From Brevundimonas vesicularis (GTDB lineage Bacteria; Pseudomonadota; Alphaproteobacteria; Caulobacterales; Caulobacteraceae), in NCBI RefSeq assembly GCF_027105095.1, contig NZ_CP114278.1:682001-746000 (forward strand): 64,000 nt of DNA, given 5' to 3'. This document shows positions 17,913 to 27,583 of this stretch, piece by piece. Each line of letters starts with the position of its first letter. The stretch's first letter is position 1. A program made the translations under genes and the position numbers. The notes beneath the pieces were generated by a model. It saw nothing but the letters and a program-made list of their open reading frames with translations. It made no database searches and had not been told where the DNA came from.

Positions 17913-19115
17913 GACGTCCTTGTGGTCGGGGCCGGCGCGGCCGGGATGATGGCGGCCATCGAGGCCGGGCGACGCGGGCGGCGGGTCAGGGTCGTGGACC
18001 ATGCCGATCGGCCGGGCGAGAAGATCCGCATCTCGGGCGGCGGACGCTGCAACTTCACCAATCTGGGCTGCGGACCGGCGAACTTCCTGGGCGAGAACCC
18101 ACGGTTCGCGACCTCGGCCCTGCGCCGCTACACCCAGCACGACTTCGTCAAGCGCATCGATAGGGCCGGGATCGCCTGGCACGAGAAGACCCAAAACGGG
18201 CGCTCTCTGGGCCAGCTGTTCTGCGACGACAGCGCCAAGCAGATCGTCCGTATGCTGACCGACGACATGGCGGCGGCCGGCGTGACCCTGAGCCTGAAGA
18301 CCGGCGTGACGCGGATCGAACGATCCGGCGACGGCTTTACGGCGATACTGTCGGACGGATCACAGGTCACGGCGGCGTCGCTGGTCGTGGCGACCGGCGG
18401 CAAATCGATCCCCAAGATGGGGGCGACCGGCTGGGCCTATGAGGTCGCGCGCCAGTTCGACATTCGCGTCACCGAGACCCGACCGGCGCTGGTCCCGCTG
18501 ACGTTCGAGGCGGGACTGCTGGAGACGCTGACACCGCTGGCGGGGGTGGCGGTGGAGGCGCGCGTGTCTTCGGCTCCGACGGACAAGGCGCGCAAGGCCA
18601 GCTTTGATGAGGCGATGCTGTTCACCCACCGCGGTCTGTCGGGTCCGGCCATTCTGCAAATCAGCTCCTACTGGCGCGAGGGCGAGGCGGTGGTGGCCTC
18701 GATGGCGCCAGGCCACGACGTCTTCGAGGAGTTGAAGGCGGCCAAGGCGTTGAACGGCAGACAGGCCGTGCATACGGCGCTGGGCCATATCGTACCGCGG
18801 CGTTTAGCCGAGAGCCTGTGCCAGCGCGAAGGGGTGTCGGGCAATCTGGCGGACCTGTCGGACAAGGTGCTGCGGCGGCTGGATCAGGCGGTCAACGCCT
18901 GGGCGGTCAAGCCCGTGGGGTCTGAGGGTTACAGAACCGCCGAGGTGACGCTGGGCGGGGTGGATACGGCCGCGCTGGACCAGCAGACGATGCAGGCCAA
19001 AACGGTCCCGGGTCTGTATTTCATCGGCGAGGCGGTGGACGTGACCGGCTGGCTGGGCGGCTATAATTTCCAGTGGGCCTGGTCGTCGAGCTGGGCCGCT
19101 GGGCAGGTCTGCTAG
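17883..19115 (+). CDS. BaiN/YhiN-type NAD(P)/FAD-dependent oxidoreductase
   Basis: A 410-residue HI0933-like flavoprotein. An N-terminal FAD-binding Rossmann motif VLVVGAGAAGMMAAIEAGRRGRRV is followed by the family signature GRCNFTN (within GEKIRISGGGRCNFTN), WHEKTQNGRSLGQLFC and the C-terminal GLYFIGEAVDVTGWLGGYNFQWAWSSSW. Some relatives act on bile-acid intermediates (BaiN); for most, the substrate is unknown. The GTG at 17883 is the only in-frame start that preserves the Rossmann strand. Its first codons are encoded by the right-hand hairpin at the ahcY junction, so expression may be low or structurally regulated. Confidence 0.88.
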   Translation: MTRASSDALVDVLVVGAGAAGMMAAIEAGRRGRRVRVVDHADRPGEKIRISGGGRCNFTNLGCGPANFLGENPRFATSALRRYTQHDFVKRIDRAGIAWHEKTQNGRSLGQLFCDDSAKQIVRMLTDDMAAAGVTLSLKTGVTRIERSGDGFTAILSDGSQVTAASLVVATGGKSIPKMGATGWAYEVARQFDIRVTETRPALVPLTFEAGLLETLTPLAGVAVEARVSSAPTDKARKASFDEAMLFTHRGLSGPAILQISSYWREGEAVVASMAPGHDVFEELKAAKALNGRQAVHTALGHIVPRRLAESLCQREGVSGNLADLSDKVLRRLDQAVNAWAVKPVGSEGYRTAEVTLGGVDTAALDQQTMQAKTVPGLYFIGEAVDVTGWLGGYNFQWAWSSSWAAGQVC

Positions 19116-19569
19116 AATTTGAGTGCAATCTGTGCACTTTGGTCGGCGGGTCCGCTGACAAAAACACCGTCTAATTCGTCTAATCTGTCTATTTCGGCGC
19201 GCGTTCTGGCGGCGCGCGAGGATGTCAAAGACCGGGGCTCGATTCTAACACGGTTCAGGACCATGACAGGCGAAGGGTCGTTGGTCGTTCGTAAGCCGTG
19301 GTAAAATCTCGCGATCGTCGTCGCTGATAGGATGGCAGGGACGGCCGACGCCCCCCTGCGGCCCCGCGACGCATGGCGGCGGGCGGCGACGGCGCCTAGC
19401 TTGAAGGGGCGGAACGGGCCCCTCTGGCGTTCTCGCGGTCTGGCGTCCCCCTTCCTTGCGCCGGATCGTGCGACGCGATGTCGGACCGCACGGGCGTGTC
19501 GATGCGGCGAAGCTTTCCCCTCCTGGCCTGTCGCATCGACCGCCCATTCTTTTTCGATCGGAGCCCGAC
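19116..19569. other. 454-bp intergenic stretch without a recognised gene
   Basis: No convincing gene on either strand. It holds a short hairpin AGTGCA-atctg-TGCACT at 19122-19138 just after the flavoprotein stop, possibly a weak terminator, and a local direct repetition of gtctaat near 19170-19190. Open frames here on the minus strand have no recognisable protein features. The final part carries the GGAG ribosome-binding site of the zinc-ribbon gene. Confidence 0.5.
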
Positions 19570-19941
19570 ATGCCTCTTCTGATGTGCCCCAACGACAACG
19601 CCGCCATGCAGACGCTGGAGCGCAATGGCGTCCAGTTCGACATGTGCCCCGACTGCCGGGGCGTCTGGCTGGATCGCGGCGAGCTGGAAAAGCTGATGGC
19701 CGCCGCCGTCGAGGAGGGCCGCGCCACAGCCCCGGTCGCGCCCGCCCCGCAGGCCTATGCGCCGCCGCCGCAGCCCTATGCACAGCCCCAGTCCCAACCG
19801 TGGGGCGGCGGGGCGTCACAGCCGTATCGCGGCGACGATCGAGGCTACCGGAGCGACAAATATCGCGACGACCGGCATCGCGACGACGACTATCGCTACA
19901 AGAAAAAGAAGCGCGACAGCATCTTCGACATCTTCGACTGA
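19570..19941 (+). CDS. TFIIB-type zinc-ribbon protein with charged low-complexity tail
   Basis: 123 residues. The first 45 form a zf-TFIIB domain: four cysteines in LMCPND (one Cys plus upstream context) and FDMCPDCRGVWLDRGELEKLM, the widespread CPxCxGxWLDxGELE signature. A proline/glutamine stretch (PAPQAYAPPPQPYAQPQ) follows, then a repetitive Arg/Asp/Tyr tail (YRSDKYRDDRHRDDDYRYKKKKRDS) ending DSIFDIFD. The tail could bind nucleic acid or partner proteins. The start is the ATG at 19570 with GGAG upstream. The first CxxC is reduced to CPN, so zinc binding by all four ligands is not assured. Function unknown. Confidence 0.82.
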   Translation: MPLLMCPNDNAAMQTLERNGVQFDMCPDCRGVWLDRGELEKLMAAAVEEGRATAPVAPAPQAYAPPPQPYAQPQSQPWGGGASQPYRGDDRGYRSDKYRDDRHRDDDYRYKKKKRDSIFDIFD

Positions 19942-19947
19942 GGTCGG

Positions 19948-21666
19948 TTAGGCCGCCAGCCCGGCCTGCTGCATCAGTCCCTTGATCGCCGTGACGCCTT
20001 CCGGCGCCGCCGCCAGGGCCGTGCGGACATCGGGCGAACGCAGCAGTTTGATGGCTTCGGCGCGGGCGCGGTCGGCGACAGGCCCCAAGGGGCCGGCTTC
20101 GCCGGTGGCCAGTTTGAGAAGGGCCGTCAGCTTCTGGGGCGCCGTCACCTGGGCGCGGATGATCTGGGCGACCAGTTTGGCGTCGGCTTCCAGATTGCCG
20201 CCGACGGCGCCGATGGCCTCGATGATCTGATGTTCATCGTGCTCGCCCAGTTTGGCGGATTGGACCGAGCGCTGCAGGCGCGCCAGCGTCGCCAGCTTGT
20301 GCGAGGCGCTGGGACCGCCGGGGACGGACTGGCGGATTTCGGTTTCGAAACGCAGCGAGCCGATGCAGGCGCTGAGCCAGCGGGCGGCGGCGCGCTTGTT
20401 GGCGCCGCCCGTCACGTTTTCGCACAACCGCGTCAGATGCTCGGCCTCGGCCAGCACCGTCTCGCAGGGATTGACGTAGGCGCCGACGAAATCGGCCGTG
20501 ACCAGGCTCTTGGAGCGTTCGATGAAGGCGGTCTGGACCTCTTCCAGCGTCAGCAGGCGCCCCGCCGAGGCGGTCAGGGCCATGGCGAGAAGGCGCAGGA
20601 TGTCGATCTCGCCTGCGGGGTCGGCGGGGCGCAGCCGACGCGGGCTGGTCAGCTCCAGCGTGACGAGCCGCGCCAGCGAGGCGCCGAGCAGCGGGAAGTC
20701 GCCGGACGCCAGATGCAGCCCCAGGCGGGCGGCCGGCCCCTCCACCTGCGGCATCATCAGCGCCAGACGCGGGTCCATGCGTAAAAGCGTATCCATCTCG
20801 GCCGGCGCGACCATGCGGACGATGGCCGCCAGATTGGCGCCCTGGTCCAGCGACGGTCCGAGCACTTCGGTCAGATTGGTTCGCACCGCCAGCATTTCGG
20901 CGGCGATCTGCTCGACCGCCACCACGACGAGGGCGCGCGGCGGGCCCTCGGCGGGCGCTGCGTCCATCAGGTCCATCAGGGCGCCCAGCCGCGTGCGGGC
21001 GCCGCGCAGATCCTTCAGCGCGCCGGCGACGACGCCGCCCATGACGAAGGCGCGATCCGGCGCGCCAGCCAGCCGATGGGCCAGATCGGCGATGGAGCGG
21101 TCCTCCAGCGATGGAAAGGCGCTGTCGCGCCCGGCCTTGCGCAGCCGCGCCATCGCCTGCTCGACCAGCTTTTGATAGTGGCGCACGACCCCGTGCACGT
21201 CCTGGCCCGTGGCCTGGCTTTCGGGGACCGCGACCTTCTGGATGGCGTGCTGAAGTTCGACCCCGGCCGCCTCCAGCCGTTCGGCGACATCGGGCCGGTG
21301 CAGCAGTTCGAAGGCGGTCACGCCCTCGCGTTTCAGCCAGTCCTCCAGCACCCGGCCAATCAGGGCGCGGGCGTGGGGCGAATAGAGTTCGGCCGGACTG
21401 CTGCAGGCCGGCGGCGTGGCCGGGTCGGCGACCTTCTTCTTACGCTCCTCCGGCGCGCCGAGCGTCAGGATGGTCAGGGAGCTGAACTCCATCGTCTCGG
21501 GGTCCAGCGTCTCCTTGGTCACGCGCGAGGCGATGGCGAGACGGTCCCGAAGCTGCTCCTCGGCGGTCTCGATGGCGTGTTTGCGGTCTTCGGTCGCGAT
21601 CAGCAGCGTCCAAGACGACGGGGCGCTCTTGCGGACATAGACTTCGTAATGGATCGGACCCGCCAT
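19948..21666 (-). CDS. Large conserved protein of unknown function, all-helical
   Basis: A 572-residue soluble protein without signal peptide or membrane spans. The N-terminus (MAGPIHYEVYVRKSAPSSWTLLIATEDRKHAIETAEEQL) looks like a small alpha/beta module. The remainder is almost entirely helical, with repeated Leu/Ala-rich helices. There are no Walker, kinase or nuclease motifs. The ATG at 21666 is favoured over 21681 by an AGGA box about 10 nt upstream. It lies divergent from chvI with about 250 bp between starts. I associate such proteins with Caulobacterales chromosomes generally, but I cannot name a family or activity. Confidence 0.7.
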   Translation of the reverse strand: MAGPIHYEVYVRKSAPSSWTLLIATEDRKHAIETAEEQLRDRLAIASRVTKETLDPETMEFSSLTILTLGAPEERKKKVADPATPPACSSPAELYSPHARALIGRVLEDWLKREGVTAFELLHRPDVAERLEAAGVELQHAIQKVAVPESQATGQDVHGVVRHYQKLVEQAMARLRKAGRDSAFPSLEDRSIADLAHRLAGAPDRAFVMGGVVAGALKDLRGARTRLGALMDLMDAAPAEGPPRALVVVAVEQIAAEMLAVRTNLTEVLGPSLDQGANLAAIVRMVAPAEMDTLLRMDPRLALMMPQVEGPAARLGLHLASGDFPLLGASLARLVTLELTSPRRLRPADPAGEIDILRLLAMALTASAGRLLTLEEVQTAFIERSKSLVTADFVGAYVNPCETVLAEAEHLTRLCENVTGGANKRAAARWLSACIGSLRFETEIRQSVPGGPSASHKLATLARLQRSVQSAKLGEHDEHQIIEAIGAVGGNLEADAKLVAQIIRAQVTAPQKLTALLKLATGEAGPLGPVADRARAEAIKLLRSPDVRTALAAAPEGVTAIKGLMQQAGLAA

Positions 21667-21920
21667 GGGCCGATCCTGCATCCCAAGCCTTTAAGGCGAG
21701 GTTTTCACGCCGGAATGTTTCTGGGCGCGCCGGATCAACGGTGCGCGCGCGTTGAAACGAGGCGGCGCCGTGACCATCTGGCTGTCACCGAACCGCTTTC
21801 GGGTTGCAAGCGATTTTCATTCGACCCGAAACGCTCTAGCCCTAATGTGACCGAGATCGAACGGTTACGCTTGCTGTGCGTTCTCGCTCGCGGGAACGTA
21901 AAGTTCAGGAGAAGACAACC

Positions 21921-22625
21921 TTGGCCAACATCACTCTGGTCGATGACGACGAGAACATCGTGGCGTCCGTTTCGCTGGCGCTGGAAAGCCATGGCCACAA
22001 GATCACCGCCTATCATGACGGGGCCTCGGGTCTGGCCGCGCTGGAATCCTCGCCGCCCGATCTGGCGATCCTGGACGTGAAGATGCCGCGCATGGACGGG
22101 ATGGAGGTGTTGCGTCGCCTGCGCCAGACCTCGCAGATTCCGGTCATCATGCTGACGTCCAAGGACGAGGAGATCGACGAAATCCTGGGCTTCAACCTGG
22201 GCGCCGACGACTATATCCACAAACCCTTCAGCCAGCGTCTGCTGATCGAACGGGTGAAGGCGCTTCTGCGCCGCACGGGCGCCGACGGCGGCGAGCCTGA
22301 AGCCGCGGCCGAGGTGTCGGGCCGGGCGATCAAGCGCGGCAAGCTGTCGATGGACCCGGCGCGCCACGAGTCGACCTGGGACGGCAAGCCCGTCAAGCTG
22401 ACGGTCACCGAGTTCCTGCTGTTGCAGGCCCTGGCCCAGCGTCCCGGCTTCGTGAAGAGCCGCGACAACCTGATGGACGCCGCCTACGACGACCAGGTCT
22501 ATGTCGACGACCGCACCATCGACAGCCACGTAAAGCGGATGCGCAAGAAGTTCCGCGCCGTGGACAATGAGTTCGACGCGATCGAGACCCTGTATGGCGT
22601 CGGCTACCGCTACCGCGAGAGCTGA
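21921..22625 (+). CDS. chvI: Two-component response regulator ChvI
   Basis: A 234-residue OmpR-family regulator with a receiver domain (VDDDEN, phospho-acceptor Asp52 in [13 protein letters not shown], Lys in HKPFSQRLL) and a winged-helix DNA-binding domain ([28 protein letters not shown] ... [18 protein letters not shown]). ChvI/ChvG is the conserved alphaproteobacterial system responding to cell-envelope, acid and osmotic stress. Initiation is at the TTG at 21921, with AGGAG 8 nt upstream. It overlaps the start of chvG. Confidence 0.95.
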   Translation: MANITLVDDDENIVASVSLALESHGHKITAYHDGASGLAALESSPPDLAILDVKMPRMDGMEVLRRLRQTSQIPVIMLTSKDEEIDEILGFNLGADDYIHKPFSQRLLIERVKALLRRTGADGGEPEAAAEVSGRAIKRGKLSMDPARHESTWDGKPVKLTVTEFLLLQALAQRPGFVKSRDNLMDAAYDDQVYVDDRTIDSHVKRMRKKFRAVDNEFDAIETLYGVGYRYRES

Positions 22626-24204
22626 ACCGGGCGGGCGCGAGCCCGGCGAGGAGCCCCAGCGCCGGCCGTTGTTCCGCTTCGGCGGGTCGCGGCTGGGCGG
22701 CTTCATCTTGGTGCTCAATCTGCTCAGCCTGCTGATCCTGTTCGGCGGGGCGTTGGCGATCAACGAATGGCGTCCCGGCCTGATCGAGGCGCGTCAGGAA
22801 TCGCTGACGGTCCAGGCCGAGCTGCTGGCCAATGTGTTGCGAGAAGAAGGCGTGACGCGAGGTGAGCCGACGCCCGAACTGGACCCCATCCGTGCATCGA
22901 TCTGGCTGACCGATCGCTTCATTCCGGCGGGCCAGCGGGTGCGGCTGTATGATGTGAACGGCCTGTTGCTGGTCGACAGCTATCAGGTGACGGAAGCCAT
23001 CGGCGGGCGGCCCCTGCCCGACGCGCAGCCGGCTGGAACGGCGACCGAGGACGCCGACAAGGCCAATCTGCTGTCAGAGCGCCGCGTCGCGCGCGCCGAC
23101 AGCGAACTGGCGGCCGAGGTGGCGGCCGCGCTGGACGGCTCGCCCCAATCGACCCTGCGCCGCAACGAATCCGGCGACCGCGTCGTCTCCGTCTCCATCC
23201 CCGTGCGCCATGTGCGTCAGGTGCTGGGCGTGCTGACCGTCGAATCCGGGGACGTGGACGAAATCCTGGGCGCCCAGCGGCAGGCGCTGTTCCCGTTCGC
23301 CCTGGTGGCGCTGGGGGTCAATCTCTTGGGATCGCTGCTGCTGCATCTGTTCGTGGCGCGGCCGATCATGCGGCTGTCGGCGGCGGCGGATCAGGTCAAG
23401 CTGCAACGCGCCCGGGCCATCTCCTTGCCGGACCTCGAGGATCGCAAGGACGAGATCGGCGATCTGGCGCGGTCCTTGGAGTCCATGACCGACACCCTGT
23501 CGACGCGGATGGACGCCATCGAACGGTTCGCGGCCGATGTGTCGCACGAGATCAAGAACCCCCTGACCTCGATCCGTTCGGCGCTGGAGACCCTGCCGCT
23601 GGTCAAGACCGATGCGCACCGTGAGAAGCTGACGGCGTTGTTGCAGCAGGACGTGCGTCGGCTGGACCGGCTGATCACCGACATCTCCAACGCCTCGCGG
23701 CTGGATGCGGAGTTGTCGCGGGATCGTCCGCGGCCGGTCGATCTGAACCGGCTGCTGGTCGATATCGTCGGCGTCTATGAGACGACCGCCAAGCCCGGCG
23801 ACATTCCGGTCGTGCTCACGGCGCCCGAACAGGCCTTGCGGGTCATGGGGCGCGATGGGCCGCTGGGGCAGGTCTTCCGCAACCTGATCGACAACGCCCG
23901 CTCGTTCAGCCCCCCAGGCGGCGTGGTGCGGGTGACGCTGGAGGACATCGGGGACGACCTGCCGATCCGGGTCCGGGTCGAGGACCAGGGGCCGGGCATT
24001 CCGGCCGAGAATCTGGAGACGGTGTTCGAGCGGTTCTACACCTCGCGGCCCAAAGGCGCGGTGTTCGGCTCCAACTCGGGCCTGGGCCTATCCATCGTGC
24101 GTCAGATCGTCGAGGCGCATGGCGGTCGCGTCCACGCCGAAAACAAGTCCGAAGGCGGGGCGCGGTTCGAGATCGTCTTCCCGTCGGTCGGCCGCTGGTC
24201 GTGA
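22594..24204 (+). CDS. chvG: Sensor histidine kinase ChvG
   Basis: A 536-residue membrane kinase partner of ChvI. Two transmembrane helices (about residues 36-58 and 225-250) enclose a periplasmic sensor domain. HAMP follows, then HisKA with phospho-acceptor His318 in [20 protein letters not shown], and an ATPase domain with [14 protein letters not shown] (N box), DQGPGIP (G1) and [16 protein letters not shown] (G2). The ATG at 22594 lies inside the end of chvI; an ATG at 22567 is also open. The stop overlaps the hprK GTG, so chvI-chvG-hprK is one coupled operon. Confidence 0.94.
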   Translation: MASATATARAEPGGREPGEEPQRRPLFRFGGSRLGGFILVLNLLSLLILFGGALAINEWRPGLIEARQESLTVQAELLANVLREEGVTRGEPTPELDPIRASIWLTDRFIPAGQRVRLYDVNGLLLVDSYQVTEAIGGRPLPDAQPAGTATEDADKANLLSERRVARADSELAAEVAAALDGSPQSTLRRNESGDRVVSVSIPVRHVRQVLGVLTVESGDVDEILGAQRQALFPFALVALGVNLLGSLLLHLFVARPIMRLSAAADQVKLQRARAISLPDLEDRKDEIGDLARSLESMTDTLSTRMDAIERFAADVSHEIKNPLTSIRSALETLPLVKTDAHREKLTALLQQDVRRLDRLITDISNASRLDAELSRDRPRPVDLNRLLVDIVGVYETTAKPGDIPVVLTAPEQALRVMGRDGPLGQVFRNLIDNARSFSPPGGVVRVTLEDIGDDLPIRVRVEDQGPGIPAENLETVFERFYTSRPKGAVFGSNSGLGLSIVRQIVEAHGGRVHAENKSEGGARFEIVFPSVGRWS

Positions 24205-24629
24205 TCCCGGGCCAGCCGATCCACGCCACCACCGTCGCGGTGCGCCGGCGCGGGGCCTGGCAGGGGGTGATGATCCTGGGACCGTCGGGCGCGGGCAAGA
24301 GCGATCTGGCGCTGCGGCTGATCGGGCGCGGCTGGCGACTGGTCAGCGACGACTACACCCAGGTCTGGGCCTCCGACGGGACCGTTCATGCGTCGGCGCC
24401 GACCTCCATCGCCGGTCGGATCGAGGTGCGCGGCCTCGGAATCGTGGCCGCCAGAACACGCCCGGTCTGTCGCGTGGCGCTGGCCGTGGCCTGTGTGGCG
24501 GAAGGGGTTGAACGGCTTCCGGAGCCGCAGACACGGGCTTTCGCGGGGGTCGATCTGCCCCTGCTGGCGCTGGATCCCCGACCGGCTTCGGCCGTCGATG
24601 TGGTCGCAGCGGCGTTGGGGACGCTTTGA
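24201..24629 (+). CDS. hprK: Short HPr kinase/phosphorylase-like protein
   Basis: A 142-residue cytosolic protein corresponding only to the catalytic C-terminal domain of HPr kinase/phosphorylase, the usual alphaproteobacterial form. The P-loop GPSGAGKSDLALRLI is at about residues 26-41, followed by LVSDDYTQV and the RIEVRGLGIV capping segment. It would phosphorylate HPr on the regulatory serine. The GTG start overlaps the chvG stop (GTGA). EIIA-Man and HPr lie just downstream, and no rapZ-like gene lies between, unlike many alphaproteobacterial clusters. Confidence 0.9.
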   Translation: MIPGQPIHATTVAVRRRGAWQGVMILGPSGAGKSDLALRLIGRGWRLVSDDYTQVWASDGTVHASAPTSIAGRIEVRGLGIVAARTRPVCRVALAVACVAEGVERLPEPQTRAFAGVDLPLLALDPRPASAVDVVAAALGTL

Positions 24630-24749
24630 AACCCCGAAAGACGGGTCTATGACACGCCCCTTGCGGTCCATAGAGGGCGGCGTCCGGCCTCCCTTGCCGG
24701 GCGGGGGAATGCCTGGGACGGTTCGGGGCGGGATGCGAGTGAAGTCCTC

Positions 24750-25154
24750 ATGATCGGTCTGGTGATCGTCACCCACGGCGGGTTGGCGTCCGAGTTTCTC
24801 TCCGCCATGGAGCATGTGGTCGGCCCGCAGCGCGGGGTCGCGGCCATCTGCATTGGGCCCGACGACGATATGGAGCGTCGGCGTCGCGACATCGTGGACG
24901 CGGCCGCGGCCGTGGACGATGGCGAAGGGGTCATCCTGCTGACCGACATGTTCGGCGGCACGCCGTCGAACCTGGCCATCTCGGTGATGGAACAGACGCG
25001 CGCCGAGGTCATCGCAGGCCTGAACCTGCCCATGCTGATCAAACTGGCCAGCGTGCGTGGGCGCGAAACGCTGGAATCCTGCGTCGCCCATGCACAGGAC
25101 GCGGGCCGCAAATACATCTCCGTCGCGTCCTGGGTGCTCGCAGGCGAAAAATGA
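24750..25154 (+). CDS. PTS EIIA component, mannose family (regulatory)
   Basis: 134 residues, a complete EIIA-Man-type domain. The phospho-acceptor is His9 in LVIVTHGGLASEF, with VILLTDMFGGTPSNLAI as the second family signature. No EIIB, EIIC or EIID sugar transporter accompanies it, so it probably belongs to the regulatory phosphorelay (PTS-Ntr-like) of alphaproteobacteria rather than to transport. It overlaps ptsH by 4 bp (ATGA) and lies 120 bp after hprK. Confidence 0.92.
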   Translation: MIGLVIVTHGGLASEFLSAMEHVVGPQRGVAAICIGPDDDMERRRRDIVDAAAAVDDGEGVILLTDMFGGTPSNLAISVMEQTRAEVIAGLNLPMLIKLASVRGRETLESCVAHAQDAGRKYISVASWVLAGEK

Positions 25155-25423
25155 CCGTCACCGCGACCCTGAACATCTGCAATACGCGCGGCCTGCACGC
25201 CCGCGCCTCGGCCAAGTTCGTCAAACTGGCCTCCAGCTTCGAAAGCGAGATCCATGTCACCCGAGACGGCGTGACGGTGGACGCCCGCTCGATCATGGGC
25301 CTGCTGATGCTGGGCGCCGGCATCGGCTGCAGCATCGACGTCTCCGCCGAAGGCCCTGACGCGGAAGAGGCGATGGAAGCCCTTACCGACCTTGTTGGGC
25401 GCAAGTTCGACGAGGATCAGTAG
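25151..25423 (+). CDS. ptsH: Phosphocarrier protein HPr
   Basis: A 90-residue HPr with the phospho-acceptor His16 in NTRGLHARASAKFV and the regulatory serine region near Ser47 in ARSIMGLLMLGAG. HprK from the same cluster would act on Ser47. It receives phosphate from EI (ptsI/ptsP, not in the window) and passes it to the adjacent EIIA. It is the last gene of the chvI-chvG-hprK-EIIA-ptsH cluster, and its start overlaps the EIIA stop. Confidence 0.95.
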   Translation: MTVTATLNICNTRGLHARASAKFVKLASSFESEIHVTRDGVTVDARSIMGLLMLGAGIGCSIDVSAEGPDAEEAMEALTDLVGRKFDEDQ

Positions 25424-25507
25424 GCGGCGATCATCACCCTCGGATTTGATCCGATGGCGGAGGCTTCAGCGGTGTGGCACCCGACTCAAATGAGGCGATT
25501 GACCAAG

Positions 25508-26302
25508 TCAGTGACGGATTATCATCGCCGACCGAAGCCGCACGGTTTCGACGCGCTCGTCACCAGTTAGGGTCACGATCCAAGACCTGGCGCCGGGTCC
25601 CGAGGTGTCGAACTCGACCTCGGCGGCGTTCCAGTTCTTCGGCGCGTCCGTCTGCACGAAGAGCCTCGGCCCCGGCGGCGTCGAAGCGTTACGCGGCGGC
25701 AACGGACGGCTTGGCTGAACTCGCAACAGCTTATCCAAGGGCAGCTCCGCCAAGGCCCGCCTTGGATCGTTGCAGGCCGTGGCCGACTCCTGCGGATCAC
25801 ACTCTAGGGCGAACGGCAGATCAGCTGTCCCAGCCGCCAGCCGCATCGTCTCTGTCAGCCGGTCGAGCGCCGCCAACTGGTTGTCCACCTGGCCCTGAGA
25901 CGCGCCAATATAGCCGGTCAACTCGGCGCACCGCGCCTCTGTCGCCGGCTCGGGATAGGACGGTCCATACTGCACTCCCGAGCCCAGGTCGCTTACTGTC
26001 AACACGGTTTCAGGATCGTCCGGATTTCCGGGCGCGGTTGGATTGCCGGCCGAGACCAAATGAACCCGCCGCGCGCAGATTCCGTCTCGCTCAGGCAGAG
26101 ACTTTTCCCAGAATAGCGCCTGGTACATCTGCCCGGGCGCCCAGTAGCGGCGCACCCAGCCGCCGGTGATCTGCTCCGACGTCTCAGGCGGCAACATCTT
26201 CGGAGCCAGCACCATAGGATCGGCTTGTTTGACCTCCGCCAGCTGCAGTGTTCGCTCGGGTCGTTGCACGGCGAGGGCCATCGCAAAAAGGAGTTCCATC
26301 AT
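25508..26302 (-). CDS. Hypothetical exported protein
   Basis: About 264 residues. A short hydrophobic N-terminus (MMELLFAMALAV) could be a weak signal peptide. Three cysteines (GICARR, ARCAEL, ALECDPQ) and a fourth in TACND are compatible with disulfides in a periplasmic protein. The C-terminus ends as a beta-like stretch (SWIVTLTGDERVETVRLRSAMIIRH). There is no known domain or active site. The start is uncertain: ATG at 26302 or GTG at 26311. GC is slightly lower than neighbours. It stands alone between ptsH and the phytase gene, convergent with ptsH. Confidence 0.6.
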   Translation of the reverse strand: MMELLFAMALAVQRPERTLQLAEVKQADPMVLAPKMLPPETSEQITGGWVRRYWAPGQMYQALFWEKSLPERDGICARRVHLVSAGNPTAPGNPDDPETVLTVSDLGSGVQYGPSYPEPATEARCAELTGYIGASQGQVDNQLAALDRLTETMRLAAGTADLPFALECDPQESATACNDPRRALAELPLDKLLRVQPSRPLPPRNASTPPGPRLFVQTDAPKNWNAAEVEFDTSGPGARSWIVTLTGDERVETVRLRSAMIIRH

Positions 26303-26482
26303 GGCGCACACCGTCGTGAGTTTCCGTCAGTATAGCTTCAATCGGTCGACTGACCACTGACGCCTTTGCCGGGGATGATGACGACAAGCTGCACACCCGA
26401 GCTCGACTTCCGGCCTCAAATCGAAGCTGCAAGGCGATGCCGGCCTGCACGAACCGCGCTCGCGGATGGAAGGAGACGGCGT

Positions 26483-27583
26483 CTAAAGCCCCAGCGCCCG
26501 GCGGATGTCGCGCCAGTCGACGTATTTGAAGTTCTGTGTGCCCACGTCGTTGACGTCGTCCTGGATAACGACAAGGCCGCCGGGGAAGGGGCCGACTTGA
26601 CCGCTGGCGGCCGCCAGGCCGTCGGTGCCGGTGACGCCGTCGACCGCGCCGTCCACGATCTTGAAGCGGCCCTTGTATTCGGGCGCCGGGCCGTCGATGC
26701 GCCAGACGGGGAAGGTGGAGTCGCCCTGGCTGGAGGCGATCAAGTAGCGGCCCGAGGCGTCGGCGATCGTCGTCAGGCCTTCGGCGTCGGCGACCAGGAT
26801 GTCCTTGGCGATGGGTTGGATCAGGGTGCGGGCCGCGCCCGAGGCCGGGTTCAGGCCGTAGCGCCACAGGCCGACGTTCTCCTCGTTGATATAGAGGGCG
26901 TCGGCAGCTTCGTCGGCGGCGCAGCCTTCGGAGATGGTTCCGATCTCGGCGGTGCGGACCAGACGCGCCGTGGGCTGGCCGGCGGCGTCCACGCCCAGGA
27001 CGAACTGGCGCAGCTCGCCCTCGTGTCCGACCAGGATGGCGTGAACCTCGGCCCCGCGACGCGCAAAGCAGAAGCCGTAGGGTTCGACCACGTCGGTGGC
27101 GACCGCGCCCCAATAGCGCACGCCGTTCTGGCCGGTACCGGCCGGGTCGAAGGTGTAGAGGGAGATGCCGGTCTTGCCCGGCGTGCGGTCGCTGGCGCCC
27201 AGCACCACCTGCGGACGGCCGCCGACCGACAGGCCCTCGACCACATCGACATTGTTCAGCAGACCCTCGGGCAGGAATTGCAGGATCTGGCCGTCGAAGC
27301 CGTAGATGTAGAGGCCGGACTTCTTGTCCGTGCCGGCGACGAAGCCGGGCGTGGATTGGCCCATGATCGTGACCGGGTTCGCTGAGGCCCAGACGGCGGG
27401 ATCGTCGGCCGCGTCCAGACCGGCCGTGCCGACCGACGGGGTTTCCAGCGCGGCCATGACGGGGGCGCCCGGACCGACCAGGCCCGCGCCCTCGCCCTGG
27501 TAATCGACCGCGTGCGTGGCGCAGGCGGCGAGCAGGGCCAGGGCGGCGCAGGCGCTCAGCGAGCGGGCGAGGGAAGGGCGCAT
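26483..27583 (-). CDS. Beta-propeller phytase, outer-membrane/periplasmic lipoprotein
   Basis: A 366-residue 3-phytase (BPP type) that removes phosphate from inositol hexakisphosphate with calcium. The N-terminus has a lipobox LLAAC with Cys21, so it is a lipoprotein. Propeller-blade and metal-site features include DAADDPAVWA, GTDKKSGLYIYGFDGQ, NNVDVVEGL, ISEGCAADEAADALYINEENVGLWRYG, DAEGLTTIADASGRYLIASSQGDSTFPVW and GTDGLAA. The ATG at 27583 is the start that gives the lipoprotein signal. It is divergent from a large TonB-dependent receptor across 241 bp, an arrangement suggesting hydrolysis and uptake of phytate-derived ligands. Confidence 0.93.
   Translation of the reverse strand: MRPSLARSLSACAALALLAACATHAVDYQGEGAGLVGPGAPVMAALETPSVGTAGLDAADDPAVWASANPVTIMGQSTPGFVAGTDKKSGLYIYGFDGQILQFLPEGLLNNVDVVEGLSVGGRPQVVLGASDRTPGKTGISLYTFDPAGTGQNGVRYWGAVATDVVEPYGFCFARRGAEVHAILVGHEGELRQFVLGVDAAGQPTARLVRTAEIGTISEGCAADEAADALYINEENVGLWRYGLNPASGAARTLIQPIAKDILVADAEGLTTIADASGRYLIASSQGDSTFPVWRIDGPAPEYKGRFKIVDGAVDGVTGTDGLAAASGQVGPFPGGLVVIQDDVNDVGTQNFKYVDWRDIRRALGL

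Noticed and set aside
16416..18194. A 592-codon antisense frame across ahcY
   Set aside because: Shadow of a highly conserved gene; low-complexity Val/Gln/Arg-rich translation and no motif.
19112..19819. Minus-strand frames between the flavoprotein and zinc-ribbon genes
   Set aside because: Translations are Arg/Pro-rich without domains, and part overlaps the zinc-ribbon gene on the other strand.
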